64,000 nucleotides of DNA from assembly GCA_020634565.1 (NCBI GenBank), contig JACKBN010000018.1, positions 62,001-126,000 on the forward strand, written 5' to 3'. Below the pieces are notes generated by a model. It saw only the letters and a list, made by a program, of their open reading frames with translations, ran no database searches and was not told the origin of the DNA. Below are positions 1-8,420 of the stretch, piece after piece. The translations under genes and the position numbers were made by a program. Origin of the DNA: Ardenticatenaceae bacterium. Lineage in GTDB: Bacteria > Chloroflexota > Anaerolineae > Promineifilales > Promineifilaceae. Position 1 is the first letter of the stretch; every line of letters begins with the position of its first letter.

Positions 1-2193
1 ATCGCGCGGGGTGACGAGCGGACTGCCGCTGGCGGTGAGCTGCAATTGACTGTTGGCGGGAACGGTAAGTACGGCCGTTTCCCAACTTTCTTTCTGCTCA
101 TCATAAGCAGCCTCTAAATTCACCGGCTGCCCATCGAGCAATGCCGTAAGCGTGACGTTGGAGCTGAGGCCGCGCAGATGCAGGCGGTAGCTGCGGCTGG
201 CAGGGACGTGGCTGGTGTCGCCGCTGGCAGGATGAATTGTGATGGTGGTTTTGTCTGCTTGCCACTTTTGCGTGAACTGGGTGAGGGCGTAACGGCCGTT
301 TTGGTAGCCCAGCGTCTCGCCATCATCTTCGTACAGGGTGAATGCGCCGGAAGCCCCAGCAAAGCAGTGCAGATCGATGATTTCAGGATTGTCGATGCCA
401 CCCCAGCCAACTTTGGGGCCGAGGGGCACAATCGCTCCGGCTTTGGCAAAGAGGGGGATGTCGCGGAGACGGCCGTATTGCACCTGCCAGCACTCCCCCG
501 CAAACTGCTCGCCAGTGAAAAAGTGATGCCACGTGCCCGGCGGCAGCCAGACCACTTGTCGGCTCAGCTGCGTGTCTGGGTCGGCGGGGGTAGTGTACGG
601 GGCGGCAATCAGATCGGGGCCAAAGGTGTACTGCTGCGGGCAAAGATACGCTTCGTCGCGGGTGGGATAATCATGGTACATGGGCCGAATCGGCGCTTCG
701 TGCTGGGTGTTGTTGCGCCAGGAGAGGCTGTACAGGTAAGGAATGAGGGCGTGGCGCAGCTGCATTGCATCGCGGGCGACCTGTAGAACTTCGGCATTGT
801 GTCCCCAGGGGCGGCGATCGTGGTATTTAATTTTGGTGCTGTGCAGCCGGAAAATCGGGCTGAAGACGCCGTATTGCACCCAACGTGCGTACAGATCGGG
901 CTCTTCCAGGCCAAACATGTGGCCGCCGATGTCGTGGCTCCACCAGCTGTAGCCGACGTTGGCGGCGGTGGCGGTGAAGTAGGGTTGGAAGTTAAGGCTG
1001 TTCCAATCCACATGCGTGTCACCAGAGAAGCCGATGGGATAGCGATGGTTGCCCAGGCCACCCCAGCGCGAAAAGACAAACGGCCGTTTGTCACCCGCCC
1101 GCGCAATATCATAAAAATGCAAATGGTTGAGCCACCAGAGCGGATCCAATCCTGGCAGGCTACTCAGTTCGCCCTGCTGCCAATCCATCCACCAAAAATT
1201 AATGCCGTCGGCCTCCTGCGGGTGGTGCAAAAGTTCAAAGTAGGCGTTAGCAAAATCTGGGTCGGCGATGTTGAAGGGGATGAACTTGCCATCTGCCTCT
1301 TGTCCGAGCCGTTGGGTCATCGCTTCGTATTGTTCCTCGTGGGGGCCAACGCCGTCGGCCGGATGCAGATTGAGCGCGGTCTTGAGTCCTTGTTCGTGTA
1401 GCCAGTTAATAAAGGCGGGTGGATCGGGGAAATAGTCGCGGTTCCAGGTGTAGCCGGTCCAGCCTGCCAAATGCCAATCAATGTCCACAATGCAGACGGA
1501 GAGGGGCACATCGTGAGCGCGAAAGTCGCGCATGAGCTGGGTGAGTTCTTCCTGGGTGTATTCCCAGTAGCGGCTCCACCAGTTGCCCAGCGCCCAGCGC
1601 GGCAGCAGCGGCACGGGGCCGGTGAGGGCGAAATAGTCGCGCAGGCAGGTGGCATACTCTTGGCCATAGCCAAAAAAGTAGAGGTCGAGGGCATTTGGGT
1701 TGGGGCGTGGTTCCAGCCAGCCGTCATCGTTGAAGATGAGCGTTTTAGAGTCATCTACCAGCGCCCAGCCGCTGCGGGAGAGCAGGCCGGGTTCCAGCGG
1801 GGTGCTGCCGCTGACTTCGTCCAGGGTGCGGTAGGTGCCCAGCAGGTTTTGTGGGTTCTCATCGCCAAAACGCCAGATGGTGCCGCTGTCTTTGAGTGTG
1901 ATTTGCAAGTTCTTGGCGGTGAATTTTTTGCCAATCTTGTAAGTTAATTGGAGATGCTCAGTTTCGATGTGGAGACGGCCGTCTTTCACCACTTGCTCAA
2001 ACTGCGGCACAGGCTGGTTGCGGTACCAGAATGGTTGGCTAGGTGCGTCTTGGAAACGGCCGTTCTCCTCATACTCCAGCCGAATCAGGCGGGAGGTAAA
2101 CACGGTAAATCGGGCCGATCCGGCCACCACGATGGCTGCCGGGTTGGCGATGGGGTCAAAATTTAGTTGAAAATGGGAAGGAATTTGGGTCAT
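1..2193 (-). CDS. Glycoside hydrolase family 31 (alpha-glucosidase/alpha-xylosidase type), 3' end cut by window
   Basis: An uninterrupted frame reads 731 codons from ATG at 2193 to the window edge, so the C-terminus is missing. A good ribosome binding site (AAGGAG) precedes the ATG. The N-terminal beta-sandwich is followed by the GH31 barrel. The nucleophile block reads FWWMDWQQGE with Asp337, and the acid/base block reads GFSGDTHVDW with Asp392; between them is FSRWGGLGNHRYPIGF, typical of GH31. GH31 enzymes release alpha-linked glucose or xylose from oligosaccharides by a retaining mechanism. There is no signal peptide, so it is probably cytoplasmic. Substrate cannot be told from sequence alone. 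The gene carries six copies of ACGGCCGT, like the rest of the window and unlike the Roco gene next to it. Confidence 0.93.
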   Translation of the reverse strand, partial: MTQIPSHFQLNFDPIANPAAIVVAGSARFTVFTSRLIRLEYEENGRFQDAPSQPFWYRNQPVPQFEQVVKDGRLHIETEHLQLTYKIGKKFTAKNLQITLKDSGTIWRFGDENPQNLLGTYRTLDEVSGSTPLEPGLLSRSGWALVDDSKTLIFNDDGWLEPRPNPNALDLYFFGYGQEYATCLRDYFALTGPVPLLPRWALGNWWSRYWEYTQEELTQLMRDFRAHDVPLSVCIVDIDWHLAGWTGYTWNRDYFPDPPAFINWLHEQGLKTALNLHPADGVGPHEEQYEAMTQRLGQEADGKFIPFNIADPDFANAYFELLHHPQEADGINFWWMDWQQGELSSLPGLDPLWWLNHLHFYDIARAGDKRPFVFSRWGGLGNHRYPIGFSGDTHVDWNSLNFQPYFTATAANVGYSWWSHDIGGHMFGLEEPDLYARWVQYGVFSPIFRLHSTKIKYHDRRPWGHNAEVLQVARDAMQLRHALIPYLYSLSWRNNTQHEAPIRPMYHDYPTRDEAYLCPQQYTFGPDLIAAPYTTPADPDTQLSRQVVWLPPGTWHHFFTGEQFAGECWQVQYGRLRDIPLFAKAGAIVPLGPKVGWGGIDNPEIIDLHCFAGASGAFTLYEDDGETLGYQNGRYALTQFTQKWQADKTTITIHPASGDTSHVPASRSYRLHLRGLSSNVTLTALLDGQPVNLEAAYDEQKESWETAVLTVPANSQLQLTASGSPLVTPRD

Positions 2194-2271
2194 CCGCTGC
2201 TCCTTGGTCGTTATAAGAGCAATATTGTAGCGGATTTAAGCTGGATAGGGTGAGTAAGATTTGGCATTCAC

Positions 2272-5200
2272 TCACGTTTGCTTGCGCGCATTTAATTCAT
2301 CAAAACGTGCTTTATCAAAGCCAAACTTTGGATAACTGCGTTGACATTGGTTGGCAAAATAGGTTGCTTCGATTGCCCGAGGGCTTAATTTTTCTGGTGA
2401 ATAATGTGCTACCAGCGGCGCAGCCAGGAACAAAGCGATGCCTAAAATCCAGGTGTAAGGTTCTAGCGTGTCCCAGCCTAGCCGTTTGACTACGATGTCT
2501 AGCAGCAAGGAAACGAGCAGGACGATGGCAATAACAGAAACAATGTACCCATATTTCAATATCTTTGCCCGCGTTCTAATTGGTTGCTCAATGGAAGCTT
2601 TTTGAGCGGATAGCTTCTCAAGCTCTTTTTGGTCAGCCTCTGAGAAAATTGGGGCTGGCGGTGCTTGATTGGGCAATGGAGAAGTGGGTGCTTCCACTCT
2701 GGCCTGATTGCGTCTGCCAATGGCAACCCCGGCAGCTTGCGAAATGTCGCCCACTGTGGTTGTGTCTCCTCGTCCACCGCCATAATAATCGCCACCAATA
2801 AAAAATGCTTCTCTGCCTCGTTTGAGAAGTTCACGAGTTTCCAAGTCGATTGTTCTTTGTGAAGGGCTGATGACGCTGTCTAGTAGCTGGGAAACAGAGA
2901 AGGTTTTGCGTAACTTTCCGTGGAAATATTCTTCGCGTCCTTCGGCCTCGTACCCCAGCAGTTCATGATAATCTACCGAGAAATTTGGATGGTCTGGCAG
3001 GGGAATCAGTTCCTGCACATCCAGGTTTTCAAACTCACGGTTGAGATCGAGCAGGCAGTGACGAATGGCGGAAAAGTATTCCCGCTTGCGGTGTTCTTCT
3101 CCTGCAACGGTGATGCTGATTGATTTTTGCAGTTCATCTGCTTTGATTTTGGCACGGCATTGGGTGCCGGGGTTATGCAAAATCATGCCGGAGCGCCATT
3201 GTTGCCCATTTTCAATATCGTTTTTGAAGCGGAGCATGACGCGGGAGATGATGGGTGAAGGTAAATAATCGTACTTCATGATGAAGCGTAAGGGTGAGCC
3301 GTGCGCAAGCTCTGGTTCATGGTCGAGTTCTTGTGGCAGCAGGTTGGGTACGATGTAGAGGCGTTTTTGCCGGTTGTATTCGTAGCAGAGCTCAAACTGC
3401 ATCATGATGTCGAGAATGTAGCGTTGTTCTTCAGGTGTATAAACGATCGCTTTCTCACGGGCGGGATCGTATTCGTCTTTTTTGATCTTTTCTTTGTTGA
3501 GGATGTAGTCCAGGTCTGTTTCTTTTAAGAGGCCATTGGTGATGCGCTCTGAGTTGATGATTTTGTAGACGCCAATGGTGACCCAGTGGGGATCCAGGAC
3601 GTAGATGTTGGCGAGGTTGAGCTGCTCGAAGTAGAGGACGATGCCCAAATCGTGGAGGTATTTGAGCAGGGTGAGCTGGCTGCTTTCGTCAGGAACGTTA
3701 TTTTCGCGGCAAATTTCCTCGAAGCGAGTCCGGTCGATGTAGCGGCTGGCGGCGGTTTCGGCGACCAGAGTGTCTTTAATTTTCATCCAGTTTACGCTGA
3801 TTGCGCTGCCGAAGAGGGAGGTTTGGGGAATGGCCTGGGCGATGTAGCGCACCAAAGTGGGCAGCCCTTCATCTGTTTGGCAGGAGAGGCGCACAAAGCG
3901 GTTTTGAATGGTGGGGAAGGCATCGTTGATGCGCTTTTGCTCCACATTGTAGCTAGGATTTAAATCTACTTTGTTTAGCGCTACGATGAGGGGTGAGTCA
4001 CCGCCAAATTTTTCGATGTGCTTGAGCCAGTGGTACTTTTTGTCGTCGGTGCGGCTGTCGATGACCAGAATGTAGAGGGCGCGTTCGCTGAGGAAAAATT
4101 GATGCGAGGCGTGCATGATTTCCTGGCCACCAAAATCCCAACAGTGCAGGGTGCATTCGTTTAAGCCGCCGTTTGGGGCCAGCCCGGGCAGCTGCTGTGC
4201 TGGGAAGGTGACAACATTGATGCCGTGCGTTTGTGATTCATTGGGGTCAAAATCCAGGTTTTGCAGCCGTTTAAGGACGGAGGTTTTGCCTGCCATGCCC
4301 TCCCCAACAAGAAGAATTTTGACTTCATTAAGCTGAACCGTTTCCTGACCTTCAAGAGAATGGAAGTAAGCCCGAATGGACTGCTTACCTCGTTGAACAA
4401 TTTCAGGTGGTGGTATTTCAATGGGGTTATTGGGTAGTGTAATATCTCCATGTGGAGCCGAAGTATCTTCTGTAATACCAAGGCCGAGATCTGTAATCCA
4501 CGGCGGTAGTTTTTTCAATTTGTTTTTGTCAAGATCGATTGATTCAAGCGATGACAAGTGCCGCAAAACTGATATATCGTTGATCTGATTGGAATATAAA
4601 GAGATTTTCTGTAAGTTGATGAGGTGCTGCAAAAACGAAATATCGCTGATTTGGTTAGAACTTAAATAGAGGGTCTGTAAGCCGGTCAGGTGCTGCAAAA
4701 ACGAAATATCGCTGATTTGGTTAGAACTTAAATCGAGGGTCTGTAAGCCGGTCAGGTGCTGCAAAAACGAATAATCGCTGATTTGGTTAGAACTTAAATC
4801 GAGGGTCTGTAAGCCGGTCAGGTGCTGCAAAAACGAATAATCGCTGATTTGGTTAGAACTTAAATCGAGGGTCTGTAAGCCGGTCAGGTGCTGCAAAAAC
4901 GAAATATCGCTGATTTGGTTAGAACTTAAATAGAGGGTCTGTAAGCCGGTCAGGTGCTGCAAAAACGAAATATCGCTGATTTGGTTATAACTTAAATCGA
5001 GGGTCTGTAAGCCGGTCAGGTGCTGCAAAAACGAATAATCGCTGATTTGGTTAGAACTTAAATAGAGGGTCTGTAAGCCGGTCAGGTGCTGCAAAAACGA
5101 ATAATCGCTGATTTGGTTAGAACTTAAATAGAGGGTCTGTAAGCCGGTCAGGTGCTGCAAAAACGAAATATCGCTGATTTGGTTAGAACTTAAATAGAGG

Positions 5201-5607
5201 GTCTGTAAGCCGGTCAGGTGCTGCAAAAACGAAATATCGCTGATTTGGTTAGAACTTAAATCGAGGGTCTGTAAGCCGGTCAGGTGCTGCAAAAACGAAT
5301 AATCGCTGATTTGGTTAGAACTTAAATAGAGGGTCTGTAAGCCGGTCAGGTGCTGCAAAAACGATATATCGCTGATTTGGTTGTTCCGTAGATTGAGGGA
5401 CTGTAAGCTCGTCAGTCTTTCCAGGATAGGTACGATGTTATCAAGCTGGCGCAAGCTGCATTGTGGCAGGCCAACATGAATTACCTGCTCCTCCTGGTTG
5501 AGGCAATATGCTTTTTTGTTCCACAATTTATCTGGGTCAAATGGCTTAGCAAACAGCTTGCGGTCTAGTATCTGTTCCAGTTCTTTAATGACGTCAAGAT
5601 CAGTCAT
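2272..5607 (-). CDS. Roco-family protein: LRR array, Roc GTPase, COR domain, C-terminal membrane segments
   Basis: 1111 residues. Residues 65-350 are 13 leucine-rich repeats of 22 residues; eleven of these (87-328) are almost identical. The Roc GTPase follows, with P-loop GEGMAGKT at 435-442, the switch motif WDFGGQE near 490-496 and NKVD at 545-548. A COR domain runs from roughly 610 to 830. After a Gly-rich stretch (GGDYYGGGRGD), two hydrophobic segments near 1016-1037 and 1048-1068 suggest membrane anchoring. Roco proteins are GTPases that dimerise through COR; bacterial members have few known cellular roles. It is monocistronic, 78 bp from GH31 and divergent from the downstream operon. 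The gene and its flanks (2064-5907) lack the ACGGCCGT palindrome, which suggests recent acquisition. The family is certain; the role is unknown. Confidence 0.93.
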   Translation of the reverse strand: MTDLDVIKELEQILDRKLFAKPFDPDKLWNKKAYCLNQEEQVIHVGLPQCSLRQLDNIVPILERLTSLQSLNLRNNQISDISFLQHLTGLQTLYLSSNQISDYSFLQHLTGLQTLDLSSNQISDISFLQHLTGLQTLYLSSNQISDISFLQHLTGLQTLYLSSNQISDYSFLQHLTGLQTLYLSSNQISDYSFLQHLTGLQTLDLSYNQISDISFLQHLTGLQTLYLSSNQISDISFLQHLTGLQTLDLSSNQISDYSFLQHLTGLQTLDLSSNQISDYSFLQHLTGLQTLDLSSNQISDISFLQHLTGLQTLYLSSNQISDISFLQHLINLQKISLYSNQINDISVLRHLSSLESIDLDKNKLKKLPPWITDLGLGITEDTSAPHGDITLPNNPIEIPPPEIVQRGKQSIRAYFHSLEGQETVQLNEVKILLVGEGMAGKTSVLKRLQNLDFDPNESQTHGINVVTFPAQQLPGLAPNGGLNECTLHCWDFGGQEIMHASHQFFLSERALYILVIDSRTDDKKYHWLKHIEKFGGDSPLIVALNKVDLNPSYNVEQKRINDAFPTIQNRFVRLSCQTDEGLPTLVRYIAQAIPQTSLFGSAISVNWMKIKDTLVAETAASRYIDRTRFEEICRENNVPDESSQLTLLKYLHDLGIVLYFEQLNLANIYVLDPHWVTIGVYKIINSERITNGLLKETDLDYILNKEKIKKDEYDPAREKAIVYTPEEQRYILDIMMQFELCYEYNRQKRLYIVPNLLPQELDHEPELAHGSPLRFIMKYDYLPSPIISRVMLRFKNDIENGQQWRSGMILHNPGTQCRAKIKADELQKSISITVAGEEHRKREYFSAIRHCLLDLNREFENLDVQELIPLPDHPNFSVDYHELLGYEAEGREEYFHGKLRKTFSVSQLLDSVISPSQRTIDLETRELLKRGREAFFIGGDYYGGGRGDTTTVGDISQAAGVAIGRRNQARVEAPTSPLPNQAPPAPIFSEADQKELEKLSAQKASIEQPIRTRAKILKYGYIVSVIAIVLLVSLLLDIVVKRLGWDTLEPYTWILGIALFLAAPLVAHYSPEKLSPRAIEATYFANQCQRSYPKFGFDKARFDELNARKQT
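4624..5349 (-). repeat. Eleven tandem 66-bp LRR-coding units
   Basis: Eleven exact 66-bp units encode LTGLQTL(Y/D)LSSNQISD(I/Y)SFLQH. They differ only at two codons (Tyr/Asp from one base change; Ile/Tyr from two), plus one Ser-to-Tyr change in the sixth unit. The two alternatives are shuffled along the array in no fixed order. This near identity at DNA level points to recent unequal recombination or gene conversion. Confidence 0.97.
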
Positions 5608-5932
5608 GGGGAGCCTTTTTCATTTTGTGTGTTTAAAATATATGCTTGCCAACGTGACACTGCTGACAGTGTAACAATTTGTGCCTGTTTTTCCAACATC
5701 GGTTCAGCAAAAAAGCTGTTGATTCTTCACCAAAAAGTTTGGCTTCAGTGCAAGGCTGTATGGTGCCATTGGCTTTGCAGGTGATTTGCAGGCTTTTTGC
5801 CTGAAACGGTGGGCTAATTTGATATAGTAGCCTTAGTTGTTTGGTTTCAAGGTGCAGTGGATTCTTTTTTAGGGCTCAAATTGAATTTGGGGTGATGTTG
5901 GTGGGGAACGGCCGTGTGGGCCAGGAGGGTAA
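5608..5932. other. 325-bp intergenic region between divergent genes
   Basis: This lies between the Roco gene (leftward) and the phosphoribosyltransferase operon (rightward), so it must hold both promoters. A possible -10 element for the rightward operon is TATAGT at 5823-5828, but no -35 at normal spacing is convincing. The only ACGGCCGT copy here is near 5909. No ORF is credible. Confidence 0.5.
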
Positions 5933-6553
5933 ATGGACGGGTCAGAGCTGTTTATTCAGGAAGCAATCCGCAACAAATTGTTTTCTTTTGGGGAAGTCAC
6001 CGCCAGCAAGTTTCAGGACAAAGCGGTTTATTATGCCGATATGCGGGCGATCTACACGTATCCCACCCTGTTAAATATGACAGTGGATTGGTGCAGTGCC
6101 GTCCTGGCGGGAAAATCCTATGATTTTATTTGTGGGGTGGAAACGGCCAGTTTGCCGTTGGTTGGGGCGTTGGCGTTTAAGCTGCAACAGCCTGCCCTGT
6201 ACTTGCGCACAAAAGCCAAGGGTTACGGTTTGGATAAATGGCTGGAAGGTCATTTTCAGCCGGGGGATTCGATTTACCTGCTGGATGATTTGTCGGTGCG
6301 GGCGTATGAAAGTATGGAGTTTATCCGCCGGGCCGAGGGGGAAGGTGTGCGGGTGAAGGGACTCATCGTTCTTTATGAAAAAATGCACGCTTCATTGGGC
6401 CGCGACATTTTTGTGCAGGATGGGTACGAATATGAGAGCATGTTTTCCTACCTGGATGTGGCCCGAGTGATTGCAAAAGATCATGCTGAGTTGGGGGTTG
6501 CGCCAGAGATGGCGGCCGTTGTGCAGCGGTTTGGTGAAGATGTTTCACATTAA
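5933..6553 (+). CDS. Phosphoribosyltransferase-like protein (orotate PRTase fold)
   Basis: 206 residues starting at ATG 5933 after GGAGG. The protein has the layout of a type I phosphoribosyltransferase. A central hydrophobic strand ending in IYLLDDLSVRAYES sits where the PRPP-binding loop (usually VVDDVxTTG) is found. It keeps the two acidic residues, but the Thr-Thr/Gly part is changed to Ser-Val-Arg. The KAKGYG segment resembles the Lys-rich PRPP-contact strand of orotate phosphoribosyltransferase. Family members transfer ribose-5-phosphate from PRPP to a base. It overlaps the following kinase-like gene by 14 nt, so the two are probably translated together. It could be a divergent PyrE or a PRTase for another base. 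Confidence 0.7.
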   Translation: MDGSELFIQEAIRNKLFSFGEVTASKFQDKAVYYADMRAIYTYPTLLNMTVDWCSAVLAGKSYDFICGVETASLPLVGALAFKLQQPALYLRTKAKGYGLDKWLEGHFQPGDSIYLLDDLSVRAYESMEFIRRAEGEGVRVKGLIVLYEKMHASLGRDIFVQDGYEYESMFSYLDVARVIAKDHAELGVAPEMAAVVQRFGEDVSH

Positions 6554-7244
6554 CGACATTGCCGGGTGTTTTGAGCCTGCATTTGGCAAGCTTGTCTCCG
6601 TAAAAACGCCGCTGATTGTTCTGGGCGGCGTGTCTGGAGTGGGCAAAACCTCCGTTTCCTGGCTGCTGCGGCAGCGCCAGCCCACGCTTCATTTCATAAA
6701 AACCACAACAACCCGACCCCCGCGCGGCATAAAAAGCGAAGACATTCATTACCGATTTATTACCCAAGAGATGTTTAATACCTGGCAAGCGGCGCGTGAG
6801 TTTTTGTGCTTTACCGTTTGGGCAGGGAATGGACAGGGCTATGGGTTGGCAAAATCGGAGCTTCCTACGGCTGATGCGCCTTATTTGCGGCTGTTTGCGT
6901 CAACCTACTTTGGTGCGGCGCTGAAAGCGCAATCGCCGCACAAGGTGCTGCATTTGTGGTTGGCTTGCAGCGATAGTGGCGTGTTGGAACGTCGGTTGCG
7001 GCACCGGCTTGCGTCTGATGATTCTGAGCTGGAGCGGCGTTGTTCAACGGCCGTTGCGGAGCAGGCGTATGTGCTTCAGCATAAAAAGCAGTTGCTCGCC
7101 CAAAACAAGATCGATCGGGTCATTGACACCACCTACCGCTCCGTTGAGAAAGTAAGTCAGGTGGTTGAAGAAGAGATTGCTCGTTTTTTGTGGGCGGCCA
7201 ACTTTTCCCCCGCCGAAGCGAAGCCGAATTGGCGAATGCGTTAG
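6540..7244 (+). CDS. Guanylate-kinase-like P-loop nucleotide kinase
   Basis: 234 residues if ATG 6540 is used; this start overlaps the upstream gene by 14 nt, and the longer upstream reading (from 6471) would be buried in it. The P-loop GGVSGVGKTSV lies near residues 29-39. It is followed by TTTTRPPRGIKSEDIHYRF, which matches the guanylate kinase signature (Ser/Thr-x-Thr-Arg-x-Pro-Arg ... Tyr-x-Phe). Guanylate kinases phosphorylate GMP; the related PhnN makes PRPP from ribose 1,5-bisphosphate. The sequence after the signature is poorly conserved, and the C-terminus is Arg-rich. Coupling to a PRTase suggests a two-step nucleotide or PRPP pathway. The substrate is not clear. Confidence 0.7.
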   Translation: MFHINDIAGCFEPAFGKLVSVKTPLIVLGGVSGVGKTSVSWLLRQRQPTLHFIKTTTTRPPRGIKSEDIHYRFITQEMFNTWQAAREFLCFTVWAGNGQGYGLAKSELPTADAPYLRLFASTYFGAALKAQSPHKVLHLWLACSDSGVLERRLRHRLASDDSELERRCSTAVAEQAYVLQHKKQLLAQNKIDRVIDTTYRSVEKVSQVVEEEIARFLWAANFSPAEAKPNWRMR

Positions 7245-7320
7245 CCTTGTTCTGAGTCGCAAAAGAAACGAATATCGGCCGTATTTATTCAAGCTTTCCC
7301 CTTGTTTACCTAACAGAAGT

Positions 7321-7339
7321 TAGGTGTTACGCCCCTCAT
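7321..7339 (+). promoter_or_regulatory. Candidate operator box upstream of STAS gene
   Basis: TAGGTGTTACGCCCCTCAT lies about 120 bp before the STAS start. It resembles the boxes in front of the response-regulator genes at 27187, 27835 and 27858 (Gs, TA, 4-5 bases, then CCCC and AT). It may be a site for a NarL-type regulator. Similarity was judged by eye only. Confidence 0.4.
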
Positions 7340-7457
7340 TTTAGGTAGTTACATACTTTCTTTGGCTGGCTGTGGTTACGGCCGTTATCTCCTACCCTGT
7401 AACCAATGAAAGCGGCAGACAGATAGCTGTCGCTAATTTACAAAAGGAAGTCGTAAC

Positions 7458-7910
7458 GTGTTTAATTTGACCATTTTTAAGCAGAACGATCAGCTTATCG
7501 CTATTTTGAATTTTCAGGGAAATCTTGATCAGTCTACGTACCTCGAACTGATCAACAAAACCCAAACGCTCTATGATTCCGGCTATCGCAATCTTGTGTT
7601 TGATATGGACAGCATACCCAGCGTGGGGCTGTCTGGCGCGTTTGCGCTGTACAGTGCGGCCACCCTGTTCAACGGCGACACGCCACTGGACCCTGCCGGT
7701 GGCCTTCGGGCGCTTCATGCCATGGCCGACAAGGTCTTGAGCCAACCTGTGCGTCATTTCAAACTTTTGCGGCCACAGCCCGCTGTTAAAAAAGCGCTCT
7801 CCCAGTCTGGCTTGCCTGTTTATGAAGACATGGAATCTGTGCTGACCTCTTTTGGCCGTGATAGGCAATATTTCTTGCCGAATCAGTCCCGTGCCGCACG
7901 CTTTCATTGA
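7458..7910 (+). CDS. STAS-domain protein (anti-sigma factor antagonist type)
   Basis: 150 residues from a GTG at 7458, chosen because AAAGGAAG sits just upstream at 7443-7450. The N-terminal 110 residues form a STAS fold: strand LIAILNFQGNLDQST, then LVFDMDSIPSVGLSGAFAL, where canonical members have Asp-Ser-Ser-Gly. Here the Asp and one Ser are replaced (Val-Gly-Leu-Ser-Gly), so classical regulation by phosphorylation is doubtful. The C-terminal ~40 residues are not recognised. STAS proteins normally bind anti-sigma kinases in partner-switching systems; no RsbW-like kinase is seen nearby. A second STAS gene follows at 8045. Confidence 0.75.
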   Translation: MFNLTIFKQNDQLIAILNFQGNLDQSTYLELINKTQTLYDSGYRNLVFDMDSIPSVGLSGAFALYSAATLFNGDTPLDPAGGLRALHAMADKVLSQPVRHFKLLRPQPAVKKALSQSGLPVYEDMESVLTSFGRDRQYFLPNQSRAARFH

Positions 7911-8044
7911 GTCGGGCCAGATCCTGAAATTTTGGTGGGCGTTGTGGTAGCCAACAGCGGCGTAACGTGGCGTCTGACTCCTATCCTGGATTGGTTTCAG
8001 TATCGGCAGCGAGACGGCCGTTCAGCAAATGAGGAGAAAGAGCC

Positions 8045-8395
8045 ATGAAAATTTATACGGTGCACTTTGATAATGTGGCTATTTTGTCGGTAAACGGCCG
8101 TTTGGACAGCATAACGGCTTCTCAACTATTGGCCACTATCGAGGAACAGGTTTCAGAGGATTACACACGCCTGGTGATAGATCTTCACAAGGTCAATTTC
8201 TTGAACACCATTGGCATTAAAGCCTTGTTGCAAGGGGCTGAGCTGGCACGGCAGCAAGGTGGTGATATTCGCCTTGCCAATGCCAAAACACATGTGAAAT
8301 ATGCCTTGACATTGGCCGGCGTTGATACGTTTCTCAAGCTGTACCCAACCGTCGTGTGGGCCACAGCCAGCTATTTTTCTGAACTAATCCGCTAG
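8045..8395 (+). CDS. STAS-domain anti-sigma factor antagonist
   Basis: 116 residues, the usual length of SpoIIAA/RsbV-type proteins, with GAGGAGAAAG before the ATG. The domain is complete: VAILSVNGRLDSITASQL, then LVIDLHKVNFLNTIGIKALLQ. The motif that is normally Asp-Ser-Ser-Gly reads Asn-Thr-Ile-Gly here, leaving a Thr as the only possible phospho-acceptor. Such proteins switch partners with an anti-sigma kinase to release a sigma factor; whether this one does so is an inference. It lies 134 bp after the first STAS gene on the same strand and faces the lipoprotein gene tail to tail. Confidence 0.88.
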   Translation: MKIYTVHFDNVAILSVNGRLDSITASQLLATIEEQVSEDYTRLVIDLHKVNFLNTIGIKALLQGAELARQQGGDIRLANAKTHVKYALTLAGVDTFLKLYPTVVWATASYFSELIR

Positions 8396-8420
8396 CTAGA
8401 TTGCTCCGCTTCTTGCTGGA

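Noticed and set aside
178..1947. Several plus-strand ORFs of 150-200 codons within 1-2193
   Set aside because: They lie opposite the open GH31 frame that carries all catalytic motifs; they are shadows of that gene.
4624..5349. CRISPR array, because of the regular 66-bp repeats
   Set aside because: The repeats have no variable spacers and are in frame with LRR units of a protein.
5797..5828. Promoter TTGCCT ... TATAGT before the PRTase operon
   Set aside because: The spacer is 20 bp, too long for a normal sigma-70 promoter; only the -10 part was kept as a remark.
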